Virus record (IMG/VR): IMGVR_UViG_3300022744_000030
Location: 1-61,815 of that record
Strand: one strand, 5' to 3'
DNA from: a virus
DNA length: 61,815 nt
The notes below the pieces were generated by a model, which searched no databases, was not told the DNA's origin, and was given only the letters and a program-made list of their open reading frames with translations. Shown here piece after piece: positions 30,926 through 38,597 of this stretch; positions within the stretch are counted from its first letter, which is position 1; each line of letters begins with the position of its first letter. Made by a program: the position numbers and the translations under genes.

Positions 30926-32124
30926 GCTGCCTTCTTCTCCTTGTGCAAAAGGTAGCTGTTGCTGATTGCCTTGAAGCTGAATTCACTGCCGTTCGACTTG
31001 AACACGATGCCTTCACGCTTCACGCCTTTGTTCATACCGTCGCCTTCGGCGAATGCCAGGATGTTGTCAACAACGTCTCGCACAGGCGTTCCTTCAGCGA
31101 AACCGAAGTCAACCAACATAGCACCGTGCTGAAGTACCGGGACATACTTCAGGCCAAGTGCCTTGACGATTTCTCGCGCGACTTCAGGTGAGTGGTAGCG
31201 TTGAGCGTCGATGTCGAAGACATCATACACGTAAAACTCGAAGCCTGCAACCTTTTCATAGTTACCTTGGATGCTGGGGGCAATCAGTTCGCCTTGAACA
31301 GCGATGTTTTGACCGTAGTTTTCCAGGGCTTCAAGAAGGAAATGCTCACGGACATACTGCGAGAAGTGGTTTCCATCATTGATGTCGAGCTGAATGTTAC
31401 GACTGCACAGACCGTCAATGAACGCTGGAGTCTGGACAAGCCCGACAGCCTTCTTGATTGCGTGCCACTTCTTGCCAAACCAGCTCATACGCTTGACAGC
31501 GCGGACTTCGATATCCTCCGCTGCATGCGCGTAATGCGGGCTTAGCTTGTTGACATGGAAAATCGTCATTGAAGACCCGTCGAGCTTGATAGTGACCTCG
31601 AAAGACTGGTCTGCAACTTTCGGAAGCTCGCCAATGTAGTTTTGAACGCGCTCTTGGTCAGTCTTTCGCAGGAAGGACGGGAACGGCTTGGAGCCGGCAA
31701 CCTTGCCAATTCCGCCAGCGTTGCTAGTTGCTTCTTCGGCCGGCTCCCACTTCTCAATCTTGAGAAGTTCAGTAACGTCTTCGCCCTCGACAACTGGGTT
31801 CATACGGACAGATGGCGACAGCTCAAAGTAGTCGCTGATTGGCATAATCAGCCCTTGGCTGATTTGCTTTCGCAGCTTGATAGTCTTCAGACGCATGCCG
31901 CGTTTCGTGCCCCAATTAGTGAAGCGGTCTTCAAACGAGGCGTAACGCTCATCGTCTGCGTTAAGGAACGAGTCAATCTCGAAGTACACGCACAGGTCGC
32001 CGACAGCGAACCGTCCCTTCTTACAGACGACAGTCCAGCCAAGGACATCGACTGCTTCAATAAGGTCGGCGCCGGGGATCGGTCGAACCGACAGCACACG
32101 TTGAATAGATGCAAGCTTTCGCAC
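30922..32124 (-). CDS. RNA ligase, Rnl5/DraRnl-like
   Basis: 400 residues. An N-terminal OB-type domain (ASIQRVLSVRPIPGADLIEA; GRFAVGDLCVYFEID) precedes the nucleotidyltransferase domain with motif I IKLDGSSMT (Lys adenylated), GELIAPSIQGN (motif IIIa region), REGIVFKS (motif IV) and FKAISNSYLL (motif V). The OB-first order fits the Rnl5-like class, which seals nicks in RNA. It may repair tRNAs cut by host anticodon nucleases. GTG start with AAGGAG ten bases upstream. Confidence 0.85.
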   Translation of the reverse strand: MRKLASIQRVLSVRPIPGADLIEAVDVLGWTVVCKKGRFAVGDLCVYFEIDSFLNADDERYASFEDRFTNWGTKRGMRLKTIKLRKQISQGLIMPISDYFELSPSVRMNPVVEGEDVTELLKIEKWEPAEEATSNAGGIGKVAGSKPFPSFLRKTDQERVQNYIGELPKVADQSFEVTIKLDGSSMTIFHVNKLSPHYAHAAEDIEVRAVKRMSWFGKKWHAIKKAVGLVQTPAFIDGLCSRNIQLDINDGNHFSQYVREHFLLEALENYGQNIAVQGELIAPSIQGNYEKVAGFEFYVYDVFDIDAQRYHSPEVAREIVKALGLKYVPVLQHGAMLVDFGFAEGTPVRDVVDNILAFAEGDGMNKGVKREGIVFKSNGSEFSFKAISNSYLLHKEKKAA

Positions 32125-32126
32125 TG

Positions 32127-32270
32127 TTATTTCTCCTTGAAAAGCGGATCATTTTCTGCAGATACGCCAAACACCACGTCCGCGTGTGGTATGTAGGCGC
32201 AAGATGGATTTTGAAATGCATCAGTGTCTTGGTCGTGTGGGAAGAACTGAACCTCGGCACTGGCGAGCAT
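32127..32270 (-). CDS. Small hypothetical protein
   Basis: 47 residues: MLASAEVQFFPHDQDTDAF, CAYIPHADVVFGVSAEND. The ATG overlaps the -10 of a strong promoter, so it would need a transcript from further upstream; this lowers confidence. Confidence 0.4.
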   Translation of the reverse strand: MLASAEVQFFPHDQDTDAFQNPSCAYIPHADVVFGVSAENDPLFKEK

Positions 32271-32297
32271 AATAGCAAAGGCTTGAGCTTATGTCAA
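32269..32297 (-). promoter_or_regulatory. Strong sigma70-like promoter for the RNA ligase operon
   Basis: Minus strand TTGACA (32297-32292), 17 bp, TATTAT (32274-32269). Confidence 0.75.
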
Positions 32298-32323
32298 CTG
32301 CTTACTCATAGCGCGCTGACAGC

Positions 32324-32689
32324 CTACACGTACTTTACAACCCAGAAGTTGATGATGCGTTTACCGTTGTTGGCAAGGCCGAGCTGACCTCGGCCGCCCA
32401 TGTATGCTACCACGCTCCACCCATCTTCCTTGTAGTTGTTTTGCAACCACTGAAAGTAGACTTCCTGTCTGTAGCCCATATCTTCCACTTCAAGCTGACG
32501 CTGCTCTCTAACACACTTTTTACCGATCTTGTCAAGCTCACGCAAGGAGCCCTTCTGCCTGATTCTGCCAAAACCTGCTATCAACGCTCCGAACTCGGCC
32601 ATGCTCATGTCAAAATCGAGGATGCAGATGCCTGAAACTGGGTCTGTCACTTCAAAACTGATGTAGTCGTCTTGAGAGTTGCACATCAC
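32324..32689 (-). CDS. Hypothetical protein
   Basis: 121 residues. YISFEVTDPVSGICILDFDM, EFGALIAGFGRIRQ and VAYMGGRGQLGLANNGKR. The Met-rich start lacks a strong site. Unknown function. Confidence 0.55.
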   Translation of the reverse strand: MMCNSQDDYISFEVTDPVSGICILDFDMSMAEFGALIAGFGRIRQKGSLRELDKIGKKCVREQRQLEVEDMGYRQEVYFQWLQNNYKEDGWSVVAYMGGRGQLGLANNGKRIINFWVVKYV

Positions 32690-32732
32690 CTGTGCGCAAC
32701 GGAACTCAAGTTCAATTCCGTCGTGCTTGTCT

Positions 32733-32951
32733 TCACAGAGCGGCCTTTGCTGCGTTCAGGAACGAAATCAGGTCGTCAATGTCGCCCGCCTTGAACCACA
32801 TACCAGGGATGTCAATGCGAATGGTGTTGTCATCCTTGTCAAACATGTACGCAACGTCAGCGTCCATCACAGGCGTCGAAAAAGAGCCCTCATCAGCGTC
32901 AAGGCTGATGACTTCATTGGCTTGGGGCTTAAAGACGAATTCGCGGTTCAT
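32733..32951 (-). CDS. Hypothetical protein
   Basis: 72 residues: NREFVFKPQANEVISLDADE then GDIDDLISFLNAAKAAL. Acidic; no family recognised. Confidence 0.6.
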   Translation of the reverse strand: MNREFVFKPQANEVISLDADEGSFSTPVMDADVAYMFDKDDNTIRIDIPGMWFKAGDIDDLISFLNAAKAAL

Positions 32952-33018
32952 AGTCTCTCCTTTGTGAAAGCTTCCCGCACTGGCGGGGAGAATTTTGCGC
33001 CTACGGCGCTGTCAGACT

Positions 33019-33480
33019 TCAATCATAGCTCATCTTCAACTGAAGAGCAACTACTGCTGTTGGCTTGTCTCCGCTTGGGTCGGGGACTGGCGGTACAACA
33101 AGAATGTTGGCACCGTACTTGCCATTCTCGTACTGTAGCACACCTAGACCGAGAAGTCCAAGGTTATATTTGTAACGAGGATAGCCGCTTACGAGGCCGT
33201 AGATCGCGCCAGCAGACCAGTTACCGTGTGACCACGGTAGCCACGCCTTGCCTGCGTAGATCGAGAGCCGATTGTAGCTGTTGTTGTATGCGCCTGCAAC
33301 AACTTTCTGATCTTCATCCTTGGCCTTGTACTCAAAGCCGAACCCAGTGTTCTGTTCGTTGAAGTGTGCAGAACGGTCTGAGTGGTAAGACCGGATCATA
33401 GCTGTTGTCCAGATTTCTTGTGCGTTGACGGGCAGCGCCAAGGGCAGAAGCAGCGCCAACGCTGCGAGTGCCTTCTTCAT
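33019..33480 (-). CDS. Exported outer-membrane-like protein
   Basis: 153 residues from the ATG at 33480. Signal peptide KKALAALALLLPLALPVNAQ. The mature protein alternates hydrophobic and polar residues (FGFEYKAKD, VVAGAYNNSYNRLSIYAGKA, GAIYGLVSGYPRYKYNLG) and ends in KMSYD, suggesting a small beta barrel. Similar proteins of unknown function occur in Pseudomonadota and their phages. Confidence 0.7.
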   Translation of the reverse strand: MKKALAALALLLPLALPVNAQEIWTTAMIRSYHSDRSAHFNEQNTGFGFEYKAKDEDQKVVAGAYNNSYNRLSIYAGKAWLPWSHGNWSAGAIYGLVSGYPRYKYNLGLLGLGVLQYENGKYGANILVVPPVPDPSGDKPTAVVALQLKMSYD

Positions 33481-33505
33481 TGTAGTCCTTTCAAGGGGTG
33501 AAGGC

Positions 33506-33541
33506 AATAAAAAAGCCCGCCACGCAAAATGCGCGGCGGGC
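33506..33541 (-). terminator. Rho-independent terminator after the ClpP-like gene
   Basis: Minus strand GCCCGCC (33541-33535), 13-nt loop, GGCGGGC (33521-33515), then TTTTTTATT. Confidence 0.85.
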
Positions 33542-33574
33542 CGCTGTAACGAGGCGCGTAAGCGCCCCTCTTCA

Positions 33575-34192
33575 TTAGTCTGCAGACGCTGCGGTAGCAT
33601 CCTCATAGGCCGCATTGCGCGCTTCCCAGCGGGCAACGAAGCTCTCTGCATCCAGCCAGATGTCCTTGCCAGCGAGAAGGTTGTCAAGCTCTTCCTCTGA
33701 CAGAAACCCTTCGTAGGTCGAGCGCATCACGCGCTCCATGTAGGCGTCTGTATGCTTTGTCTCTGCACGCCAGTCTGAGAACTTCCCAGCGGGGCCTACC
33801 GAGCCGTTGTGGATCAGGCAGTTGAAGTTCTCAGAGAGCGTGAATTCGTCTGCGTTCAGCAAGATGACGCTTCCAGCGGAATGCACGCCACCGGAGGCTT
33901 TGACGATGACCCTAGCACTGCACTCGCGCATAGCGTGAATCAGCGTGTCGGTAGCATCGAGAGAGCCCCCAGGAGTGGACAAGTGAATCTGCACAACGTC
34001 AAGTTCAGATGCAATACTCATCGCTTGGATGGCATCAACAAACTGAGACGCATCAAGGATTGGACCGTACAAGAAGATGTTGTACACGCCAGCATTTGCT
34101 GGCACATACGAGACGCGGAAGGCATTTACGTCTTCGTATCCAGAGTCATCGGCAGACTTCTGAGTGGTGGCCGTTACGCCAAACTTTCGCAT
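33575..34192 (-). CDS. ClpP-like serine protease
   Basis: 205 residues from the ATG at 34192 with AAGGAG upstream. IFLYGPILDASQFVDAIQA, HLSTPGGSLDATDTLIHAM, HSAGSVILLNAD (nucleophile Ser) and NCLIHNGSVG (His) are the ClpP family landmarks. It is separate from the S49-type capsid protease at 44359. It may work with host Clp ATPases or replace host ClpP; its target is unknown. Confidence 0.85.
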   Translation of the reverse strand: MRKFGVTATTQKSADDSGYEDVNAFRVSYVPANAGVYNIFLYGPILDASQFVDAIQAMSIASELDVVQIHLSTPGGSLDATDTLIHAMRECSARVIVKASGGVHSAGSVILLNADEFTLSENFNCLIHNGSVGPAGKFSDWRAETKHTDAYMERVMRSTYEGFLSEEELDNLLAGKDIWLDAESFVARWEARNAAYEDATAASAD

Positions 34193-34202
34193 TGATGCTC
34201 CT

Positions 34203-34715
34203 TTACTTTCCATGTTTTACCGTATAGCAAGCGCCATTAGCATTTAAGTGCGCTATCATTTTGGCCCTATAGGCGACTGCCGCCGCGTAGGCAGGGATAA
34301 GCCCAAACTTCTTCTCCGGGAACGACTTGCTCTTCGTTTCGCCATCGACTTCCCACCAAGCAATCGCCCTAGTACCTCCAGATTTATTGTAGTACCAAGT
34401 CACCCCTGTGTTGCCGGACGTGTTGTTTTTCATCTTACGCCTGTTCTGAACTTGCTCTGAAGGCGTCGCCCATCTTATGTTTCCTAAGATGTAGCCAGCA
34501 TCGTTATCTACCCTGTCAAGTGCGGAGTTAAGGCCGAAATTCGGTAGCGACGAAACATAGGTGTAGAAGCATTCAAAATCGTCAACAAAGTTGTCCCCGA
34601 CCTTGATACCTCTTCCACCGTAGTCGTGGTAAAAAGCGGAGCTAGTGCAGTAACACCGCTTTTTGGCATCGTTCCATGCAACGCGCACCTTACGCCAGAG
34701 GATTGGTTTAACCAT
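34203..34715 (-). CDS. HNH homing endonuclease with AP2-like C-terminus
   Basis: 170 residues. WNDAKKRCYCTSSAFYHDYG, GRGIKVGDNFVDDFECFY, ALDRVDNDAGYILGNIRWAT (HNH-like core), NNTSGNTGVTWYYNKSGG (AP2 entry). Sits between the PhoH-like and ClpP-like genes as a free-standing insertion. Confidence 0.88.
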   Translation of the reverse strand: MVKPILWRKVRVAWNDAKKRCYCTSSAFYHDYGGRGIKVGDNFVDDFECFYTYVSSLPNFGLNSALDRVDNDAGYILGNIRWATPSEQVQNRRKMKNNTSGNTGVTWYYNKSGGTRAIAWWEVDGETKSKSFPEKKFGLIPAYAAAVAYRAKMIAHLNANGACYTVKHGK

Positions 34716-34716
34716 C

Positions 34717-35520
34717 TCAGTTGCTATAGTACATCTTGACGAGTGCCCTAGTCAGCCCCGAACGCACAACATCATCAGGAGAGAACCTGACCACACCAAA
34801 CCCTGCATCTAGTTCATCTATTTCGTCCGAGCTAAGGTAGTTGGGGTGGGTTTGTAGCATTTTTTCAATCAGTCCGACAGTCACCATTAGCCCACTGCTA
34901 TTGCTCAAGTCATTCTGCTTTTCATCTCCAGTGAAAATAAGTTGGCAGTTTTCACCGAGGCGAGTCAAACACATCTCCATCTCAGATTCTGTAAAGTTCT
35001 GACTCTCCTCAAGAATGACGATGCAATCCTCAAATGACATGCCGCGCAGGTACTCTACAGGCTTCATTTCGATTACCTCTTTTTCGAGGCAATACTTTGC
35101 GTACCCTGCACCAAGGAACTTCTCAAGGTGGCTCATCGTCTGAGCAAAGTAAGGCGCAAGCTTTTCCTTGATGTCACCGGGAAGGAGCCCGACTGACTTG
35201 CCAACACTGACCGCAGGACGCACAAGGAAGACCTTCTTGATACGCTTGCTGCGTAACTGCTGGGCTACGCGGTAGGCGGCAAGCATCGACTTGCCAGTAC
35301 CAGCACTTCCAGTCAGGAAGATGATGGGCACACCGTCTGTGAGAAGACCGATGGCTTTACGCTGATTGTTGTTCTTCGGCTCCAGCTTCGGCACTGCTGT
35401 TGCAGTTGGCGCTGGAGCGTCGTTAGAGGCGTACTCCTGTGGCCGGATGAATCGCGGATCGGGTGTGGCGTCGATCTTTTCTCGGCGAGTCTGGCGACGG
35501 GTCTTAAATTTGCTTCCCAA
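34717..35520 (-). CDS. PhoH-like ATPase
   Basis: 267 residues from a TTG with GGAGGTGAAA upstream. Walker A GSAGTGKSMLA, then VRPAVSVGKSVGLLPGD, CIVILEESQNFT (Walker B) and LIFTGDEKQND. PhoH proteins are ATPases linked to RNA metabolism and are frequent in phages. It has its own promoter just upstream. Confidence 0.9.
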   Translation of the reverse strand: MGSKFKTRRQTRREKIDATPDPRFIRPQEYASNDAPAPTATAVPKLEPKNNNQRKAIGLLTDGVPIIFLTGSAGTGKSMLAAYRVAQQLRSKRIKKVFLVRPAVSVGKSVGLLPGDIKEKLAPYFAQTMSHLEKFLGAGYAKYCLEKEVIEMKPVEYLRGMSFEDCIVILEESQNFTESEMEMCLTRLGENCQLIFTGDEKQNDLSNSSGLMVTVGLIEKMLQTHPNYLSSDEIDELDAGFGVVRFSPDDVVRSGLTRALVKMYYSN

Positions 35521-35572
35521 TTTCACCTCCAATACTGTTAATTTCAAGCCGACACGGCTTTGACCTGAACTG

Positions 35573-35601
35573 AGTATACACCTTGAACTTGGTAGAGTCA
35601 A
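35573..35601 (-). promoter_or_regulatory. Promoter of the PhoH-like gene
   Basis: Minus strand TTGACT (35601-35596), 17 bp, TATACT (35578-35573), 53 bp upstream of the TTG start. Confidence 0.75.
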
Positions 35602-35798
35602 TCGGTTCTCAGCAACGATGGTTGTGATTTTTGATCTTCCAGCCGCTTGCGCCCCCACTTCGCAAGGATGAGGTGGTCGAATGTTGCGTTGTCGGGGATA
35701 TCCCCGGTGAAGAACGTCTCTAACAGACTTCTGTAGTGCTCTGCCATCTGTTCGGCATCAACTACGCGTTGCTTTAACTTTGCAACGGCTGCACTCAT
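35598..35798 (-). CDS. Hypothetical protein
   Basis: 66 residues: AAVAKLKQRVVDAEQMAEHY then a DHLILAKWGRKRLEDQ end. Coiled-coil-like N-terminus. Overlaps the upstream stop (ATGA). Confidence 0.6.
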   Translation of the reverse strand: MSAAVAKLKQRVVDAEQMAEHYRSLLETFFTGDIPDNATFDHLILAKWGRKRLEDQKSQPSLLRTD

Positions 35799-36031
35799 GC
35801 TTGCTCCCTCTTTGCGGCTTTTGCCGCTCTGGCGTTAGCCAGAATCTCTGCACGGGTGAGCTTTACTTCGTCCTTGATGTCGCTGTCACGGAGCATGACG
35901 CACTCGAAATTGTACCCCAACATAGCTGGCGGATTTGATGGGTCGAGTTCCCAGCCTTCGTCTGCTGCCTCAAGGATTTGCACAACAAACGATTCTATAT
36001 TGCCAGTCAGGATCGCTTTACTGTTCTTCAT
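35795..36031 (-). CDS. Hypothetical protein
   Basis: 78 residues: AILTGNIESFVVQILEAAD, DIKDEVKLTRAEILANARAA. The C-terminal helix is Ala- and Lys-rich. Function unknown. Confidence 0.6.
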   Translation of the reverse strand: MKNSKAILTGNIESFVVQILEAADEGWELDPSNPPAMLGYNFECVMLRDSDIKDEVKLTRAEILANARAAKAAKREQA

Positions 36032-36152
36032 TCACAATCTCTTCCGGCTCCTCTCCGAGGTAGTCGTCAAGTGTCAGTTGCTCGATTACTGCGTGAAGAT
36101 CAACGTAATCGTCGTCTCCCCACTCCGGGGCTTCGTCATGATTTCGGGGCAC
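36018..36152 (-). CDS. Small acidic protein
   Basis: 44 residues from a GTG with GGAGGT nine bases upstream. Very acidic (EAPEWGDDDYVDLHAVIEQL, then DDYLGEEPEEIVNEEQ). First gene of the leftward block after the divergent region. Could be a DNA mimic; this is speculation. Confidence 0.55.
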   Translation of the reverse strand: MPRNHDEAPEWGDDDYVDLHAVIEQLTLDDYLGEEPEEIVNEEQ

Positions 36153-36779
36153 AGATGATACCTCCATTCAAAGTTAATGATTAAGAGGTATACCTAAGTC
36201 ATTGTCTAAGTTATTGTCTAAGTTATTGTCTAAGTAAACACCTTACTACCTGACTAAATACCCTCTCAGTAAAAATAACTAAGTATTGTCTAAGTTATAT
36301 ACTTTAGTATTTACTATAGTATTACTTAGGAGTTGTCTTAGTCATATAACTAGAGTGTACAGCACGAAGTCGTTCTTGTCAAGCCCTGGAGAGGGCCAGT
36401 TCTCATTGTTGAGAATTCCGGCCCGTCAGGGTCCGTCTTCCGGTGCAGGCGTTGGGCGGCTAGGCCGCTGGTTGGTGCAAAAGACTGTGGCAATGCTTAG
36501 GCTAGCCAGCACCATCGGTGCCAATAGCCCTAGAAGGCTCTAGAACGGCCTAGGAGGCTCCCAAACAGCCTTGCCTAGGCCAGGGTAGCCTGAGGCTGTT
36601 CCAGGGGCTTCTAGAGCGTTCTATGGCCTTCGGCCTGTTTGTGCAAGGAAGGCGCCACAGGCGCTATTCGCAGAGTTGCACCCTTCTCACCCGTAGGGTG
36701 CAGGGCTGGCCCTGTACAGGGCTTGACAGAGCCTAGGCATAGGCTACAATGACGACTGCGCAATGAACCGGGAGGGCGG
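36153..36779. promoter_or_regulatory. Second divergent control region
   Basis: No gene in about 630 bp. CTAAGT recurs at 36194, 36206, 36218 and 36230 (12-bp period, separated by YATTGT), and the exact 17-mer CTAAGTATTGTCTAAGT is at 36279-36295; its inverted copy is at 18541-18557. Further CTTAG boxes occur near 36324-36345. From 36460 to 36740 the DNA is rich in CTAG and GGCGCC-type palindromes (36651-36665). A strong rightward promoter (TTGACA 36723, 16 bp, TACAAT 36745-36750) precedes the late block. Confidence 0.65.
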
Positions 36780-37010
36780 ATGGATAGAACCTTGACTCAG
36801 ATGGTTGGACTTGTGTTCGGGAGGCTGACAGTGGTGGCCAGGGACGGTAAAGACCGGCACGGGCAGGCTATGTGGGCGTGCAGATGTTCGTGCGGTGGAT
36901 CGACCACGGTGCGAGGAGCCCACCTTCTGAAGGGCACGACCGTGTCGTGTGGGTGTGCTTTAGTCGACTTTCCCCAGAGGGACGACGTTAGAGAGGCCCA
37001 CGGCTCTTGA
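36780..37010 (+). CDS. Small zinc-ribbon-like protein
   Basis: 76 residues. LVFGRLTVVARDGKDR then WACRCSCGGSTTV and VSCGCALVD: four to five Cys in C-x-C-x-C-G and SCGC arrangement, common in small phage DNA-binding proteins. First gene of the rightward late block; could regulate it. Its stop overlaps the next promoter's -35. Confidence 0.65.
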   Translation: MDRTLTQMVGLVFGRLTVVARDGKDRHGQAMWACRCSCGGSTTVRGAHLLKGTTVSCGCALVDFPQRDDVREAHGS

Positions 37011-37035
37011 CAGAACCTCTGCGGCGTGTTAAAAT
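37007..37035 (+). promoter_or_regulatory. Sigma70-like promoter
   Basis: TTGACA, 17 bp, TAAAAT, upstream of the 37063 gene. Confidence 0.7.
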
Positions 37036-37062
37036 CCATTCCTGACCAAAATGGAGGTAGCA

Positions 37063-37425
37063 ATGAGCAATCATGACGGCTCCACTACCTCTGTTGTAGT
37101 GGTGATGCAAGAGGAAGCACCGAGCTTCCTGACGAACAGTGTAGACCTAAAGAAGCTCCACACGGACATCAAGCGACACACCAAGGCTGCTATCGAGGCG
37201 CTGGTGTCTATGCTCGACAGCACTGACCAAAAAATTAAGTTGACAGCGGCAACAAAGCTGTTAGAATTCCAAGTGGCGGTAGCGAAAGAGTTAAGCTCTG
37301 ACCAAATGCAACGCCTCATCGCAGAGGTAAAGCTGGTGAAGAATCCCAAGAGCAACTTGGTTCCTGTGGAAGACCATAAGTCCAGACCGCTGGTCGACTT
37401 CACCACAATCCGGTCTGTGGAATAG
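37063..37425 (+). CDS. Hypothetical protein, possible terminase small subunit
   Basis: 120 residues from the ATG at 37063 (GGAGG five bases upstream). NSVDLKKLHTDIKRHTKAAI, ALVSMLDSTDQKIKLTAATK, VAVAKELSSDQMQRLIAEVK: a helical protein with a C-terminal basic/Pro tail. Position upstream of terL, across the tRNA cluster, and size suggest a small terminase; no diagnostic motif. Confidence 0.5.
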   Translation: MSNHDGSTTSVVVVMQEEAPSFLTNSVDLKKLHTDIKRHTKAAIEALVSMLDSTDQKIKLTAATKLLEFQVAVAKELSSDQMQRLIAEVKLVKNPKSNLVPVEDHKSRPLVDFTTIRSVE

Positions 37426-37440
37426 ATTTCATCAAATCTC

Positions 37441-37468
37441 TTGACATCTAGCTATTCTCTTGTAGAAT
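37441..37468 (+). promoter_or_regulatory. tRNA promoter
   Basis: TTGACA, 16 bp, TAGAAT, upstream of tRNA-Tyr. Confidence 0.7.
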
Positions 37469-37486
37469 AGCTACAAGTAAAGACAC

Positions 37487-37573
37487 GGGCGTCTCCCCGC
37501 AACGGTGCGGGACCGGGCTGTAACCCCGGCTGCCTTCGGGCAATGATAGGTTCGATCCCTATGGCGCCCACCA
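37487..37573 (+). tRNA. tRNA-Tyr (GTA)
   Basis: Acceptor GGGCGTC/GGCGCCC, anticodon stem-loop CCGGG-CTGTAAC-CCCGG, long variable arm (CTGCCTTCGGGCAATG), T loop TTCGATC, CCA encoded. Confidence 0.92.
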
Positions 37574-37586
37574 AACAATGATGTAC

Positions 37587-37614
37587 TTGACAAATCAACA
37601 CTGTCATGTACAAT
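37587..37614 (+). promoter_or_regulatory. tRNA promoter
   Basis: TTGACA, 16 bp, TACAAT, just before tRNA-Ala. Confidence 0.7.
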
Positions 37615-37622
37615 GACGAAAT

Positions 37623-37698
37623 GGGCTGTGATTGAGCTGGGGTTCTTGGCTGCTTTGCAAGCAGTTATCGGTGGGTTCGATTCCCACACAGTCCACCA
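37623..37698 (+). tRNA. tRNA-Ala (TGC)
   Basis: Acceptor GGGCTGT/ACAGTCC, anticodon arm GCTGC-TTTGCAA-GCAGT, T stem GTGGG/CCCAC, CCA encoded. The D stem is made only of weak pairs (TTGA/TTGG). Confidence 0.85.
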
Positions 37699-37730
37699 TC
37701 AACAAATACAAACGACAGCGAGGGCTAGTC

Positions 37731-38132
37731 TTGAGTAAAGCAAGTAGTGAAAAGAAGTCTAACCAGCTTGGCATGAACCACAGTACAGCGAGCCACAGGC
37801 TTGTGAAAGACCTTTTGTGGAACTTCATCGTCAACGCAGGCTTGTCAAACTGTTGCAAGTGTGGCAAGCCGATGACGCGAGAAGATTTCTCAATCGAGCA
37901 CGTTGAGCCGTGGTTAGATAGCGACAACCCTGTTGGAAAATTTTTCGACATAGGGAACATCGGATACAGTCATCAATCCTGCAACTTTGCTGACGCGAAG
38001 GGTAATCGGAAGTACGACAGCAGGGAAGAGGCGAAGCAAGCTCACCTGGAAACAGCACGAGCTTGGAAGAGAGCAAATAGAACATACTGCCCGGTCGAGC
38101 GCAAACAGCGTTACGAACGTCTTGGCACGTAG
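37731..38132 (+). CDS. HNH endonuclease within the tRNA cluster
   Basis: 133 residues from a TTG with GAGG upstream. Zinc-binding CCKCGKPM, HNH core IEHVEPWLDSDNP and SHQSCNFADAKGN. Its stop codon ends on the first base of tRNA-Thr. Probably a free-standing homing endonuclease. Confidence 0.82.
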   Translation: MSKASSEKKSNQLGMNHSTASHRLVKDLLWNFIVNAGLSNCCKCGKPMTREDFSIEHVEPWLDSDNPVGKFFDIGNIGYSHQSCNFADAKGNRKYDSREEAKQAHLETARAWKRANRTYCPVERKQRYERLGT

Positions 38133-38205
38133 CCCTGCTAGTTAAGTGGTATAACGCTGGCTTTGTAACCCAGCATCGACTGTTCGATCCAGTCGCGGGG
38201 CACCA
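38132..38205 (+). tRNA. tRNA-Thr (TGT)
   Basis: Acceptor GCCCTGC/GCGGGGC, anticodon loop TTTGTAA (TGT), T arm GACTG-TTCGATC-CAGTC, CCA encoded. One C-C mismatch closes the anticodon stem. Confidence 0.85.
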
Positions 38206-38213
38206 AATATTAT

Positions 38214-38290
38214 GCGCGAGTGACGGAATTGGCATACGTACCGGCCTAAGAAGCCGGGTTCTGTGGGTTCGACTCCCACCTCGCGCACCA
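38214..38290 (+). tRNA. tRNA-Leu (AAG), short variable arm
   Basis: Acceptor GCGCGAG/CTCGCGC, anticodon arm CCGGC-CTAAGAA-GCCGG (AAG), variable loop only GTTCT, T arm GTGGG-TTCGACT-CCCAC, CCA encoded. The D arm is Leu-like (GGAATTGGCATAC). Confidence 0.85.
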
Positions 38291-38298
38291 AGTGTTAT

Positions 38299-38372
38299 GC
38301 AGGTTTGGTCTAGTGGTTGGGCCTTAGCCTTCCAAGCTAATGAGGCGGGTTCGATCCCCGCAATCTGCTCCA
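38299..38372 (+). tRNA. tRNA-Gly (TCC)
   Basis: Acceptor GCAGGTT/AATCTGC, anticodon arm TTAGC-CTTCCAA-GCTAA (TCC), T arm GCGGG-TTCGATC-CCCGC, TCCA end. Confidence 0.9.
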
Positions 38373-38458
38373 AAGAATTTTCGATGACCACTCTTTACGA
38401 GAAAGATGGCGAAGTCCTGGGTCGGGACTAGCTCCAAAACTACTGAGGATTTGCGGCC

Positions 38459-38487
38459 TTGACAGTCAGGCCATAAGGTAGTAAACT
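38459..38487 (+). promoter_or_regulatory. tRNA promoter
   Basis: TTGACA, 17 bp, TAAACT, just before tRNA-Ser. Confidence 0.6.
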
Positions 38488-38496
38488 ACTGTCAAT

Positions 38497-38590
38497 GGGG
38501 AAGTTAGCCGAGCTGGCCTAGCGGCAACGGCCTTGAAAGCCGAAGACCCTGAAAAGGGGTGTGTGAGTTCGAGTCTCACCTTCTCCGCCA
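38497..38590 (+). tRNA. tRNA-Ser (TGA)
   Basis: Acceptor GGGGAAG/CTTCTCC, anticodon arm CGGC-CTTGAAA-GCCG (TGA), long variable arm (GACCCTGAAAAGGGGTG), T arm GTGAG-TTCGAGT-CTCAC, GCCA end. Confidence 0.9.
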
Positions 38591-38597
38591 ACATTCT

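Noticed and set aside
31642-32196. Plus-strand 184-residue ORF
   Set aside because: Antisense of the RNA ligase; no ribosome site or family features.
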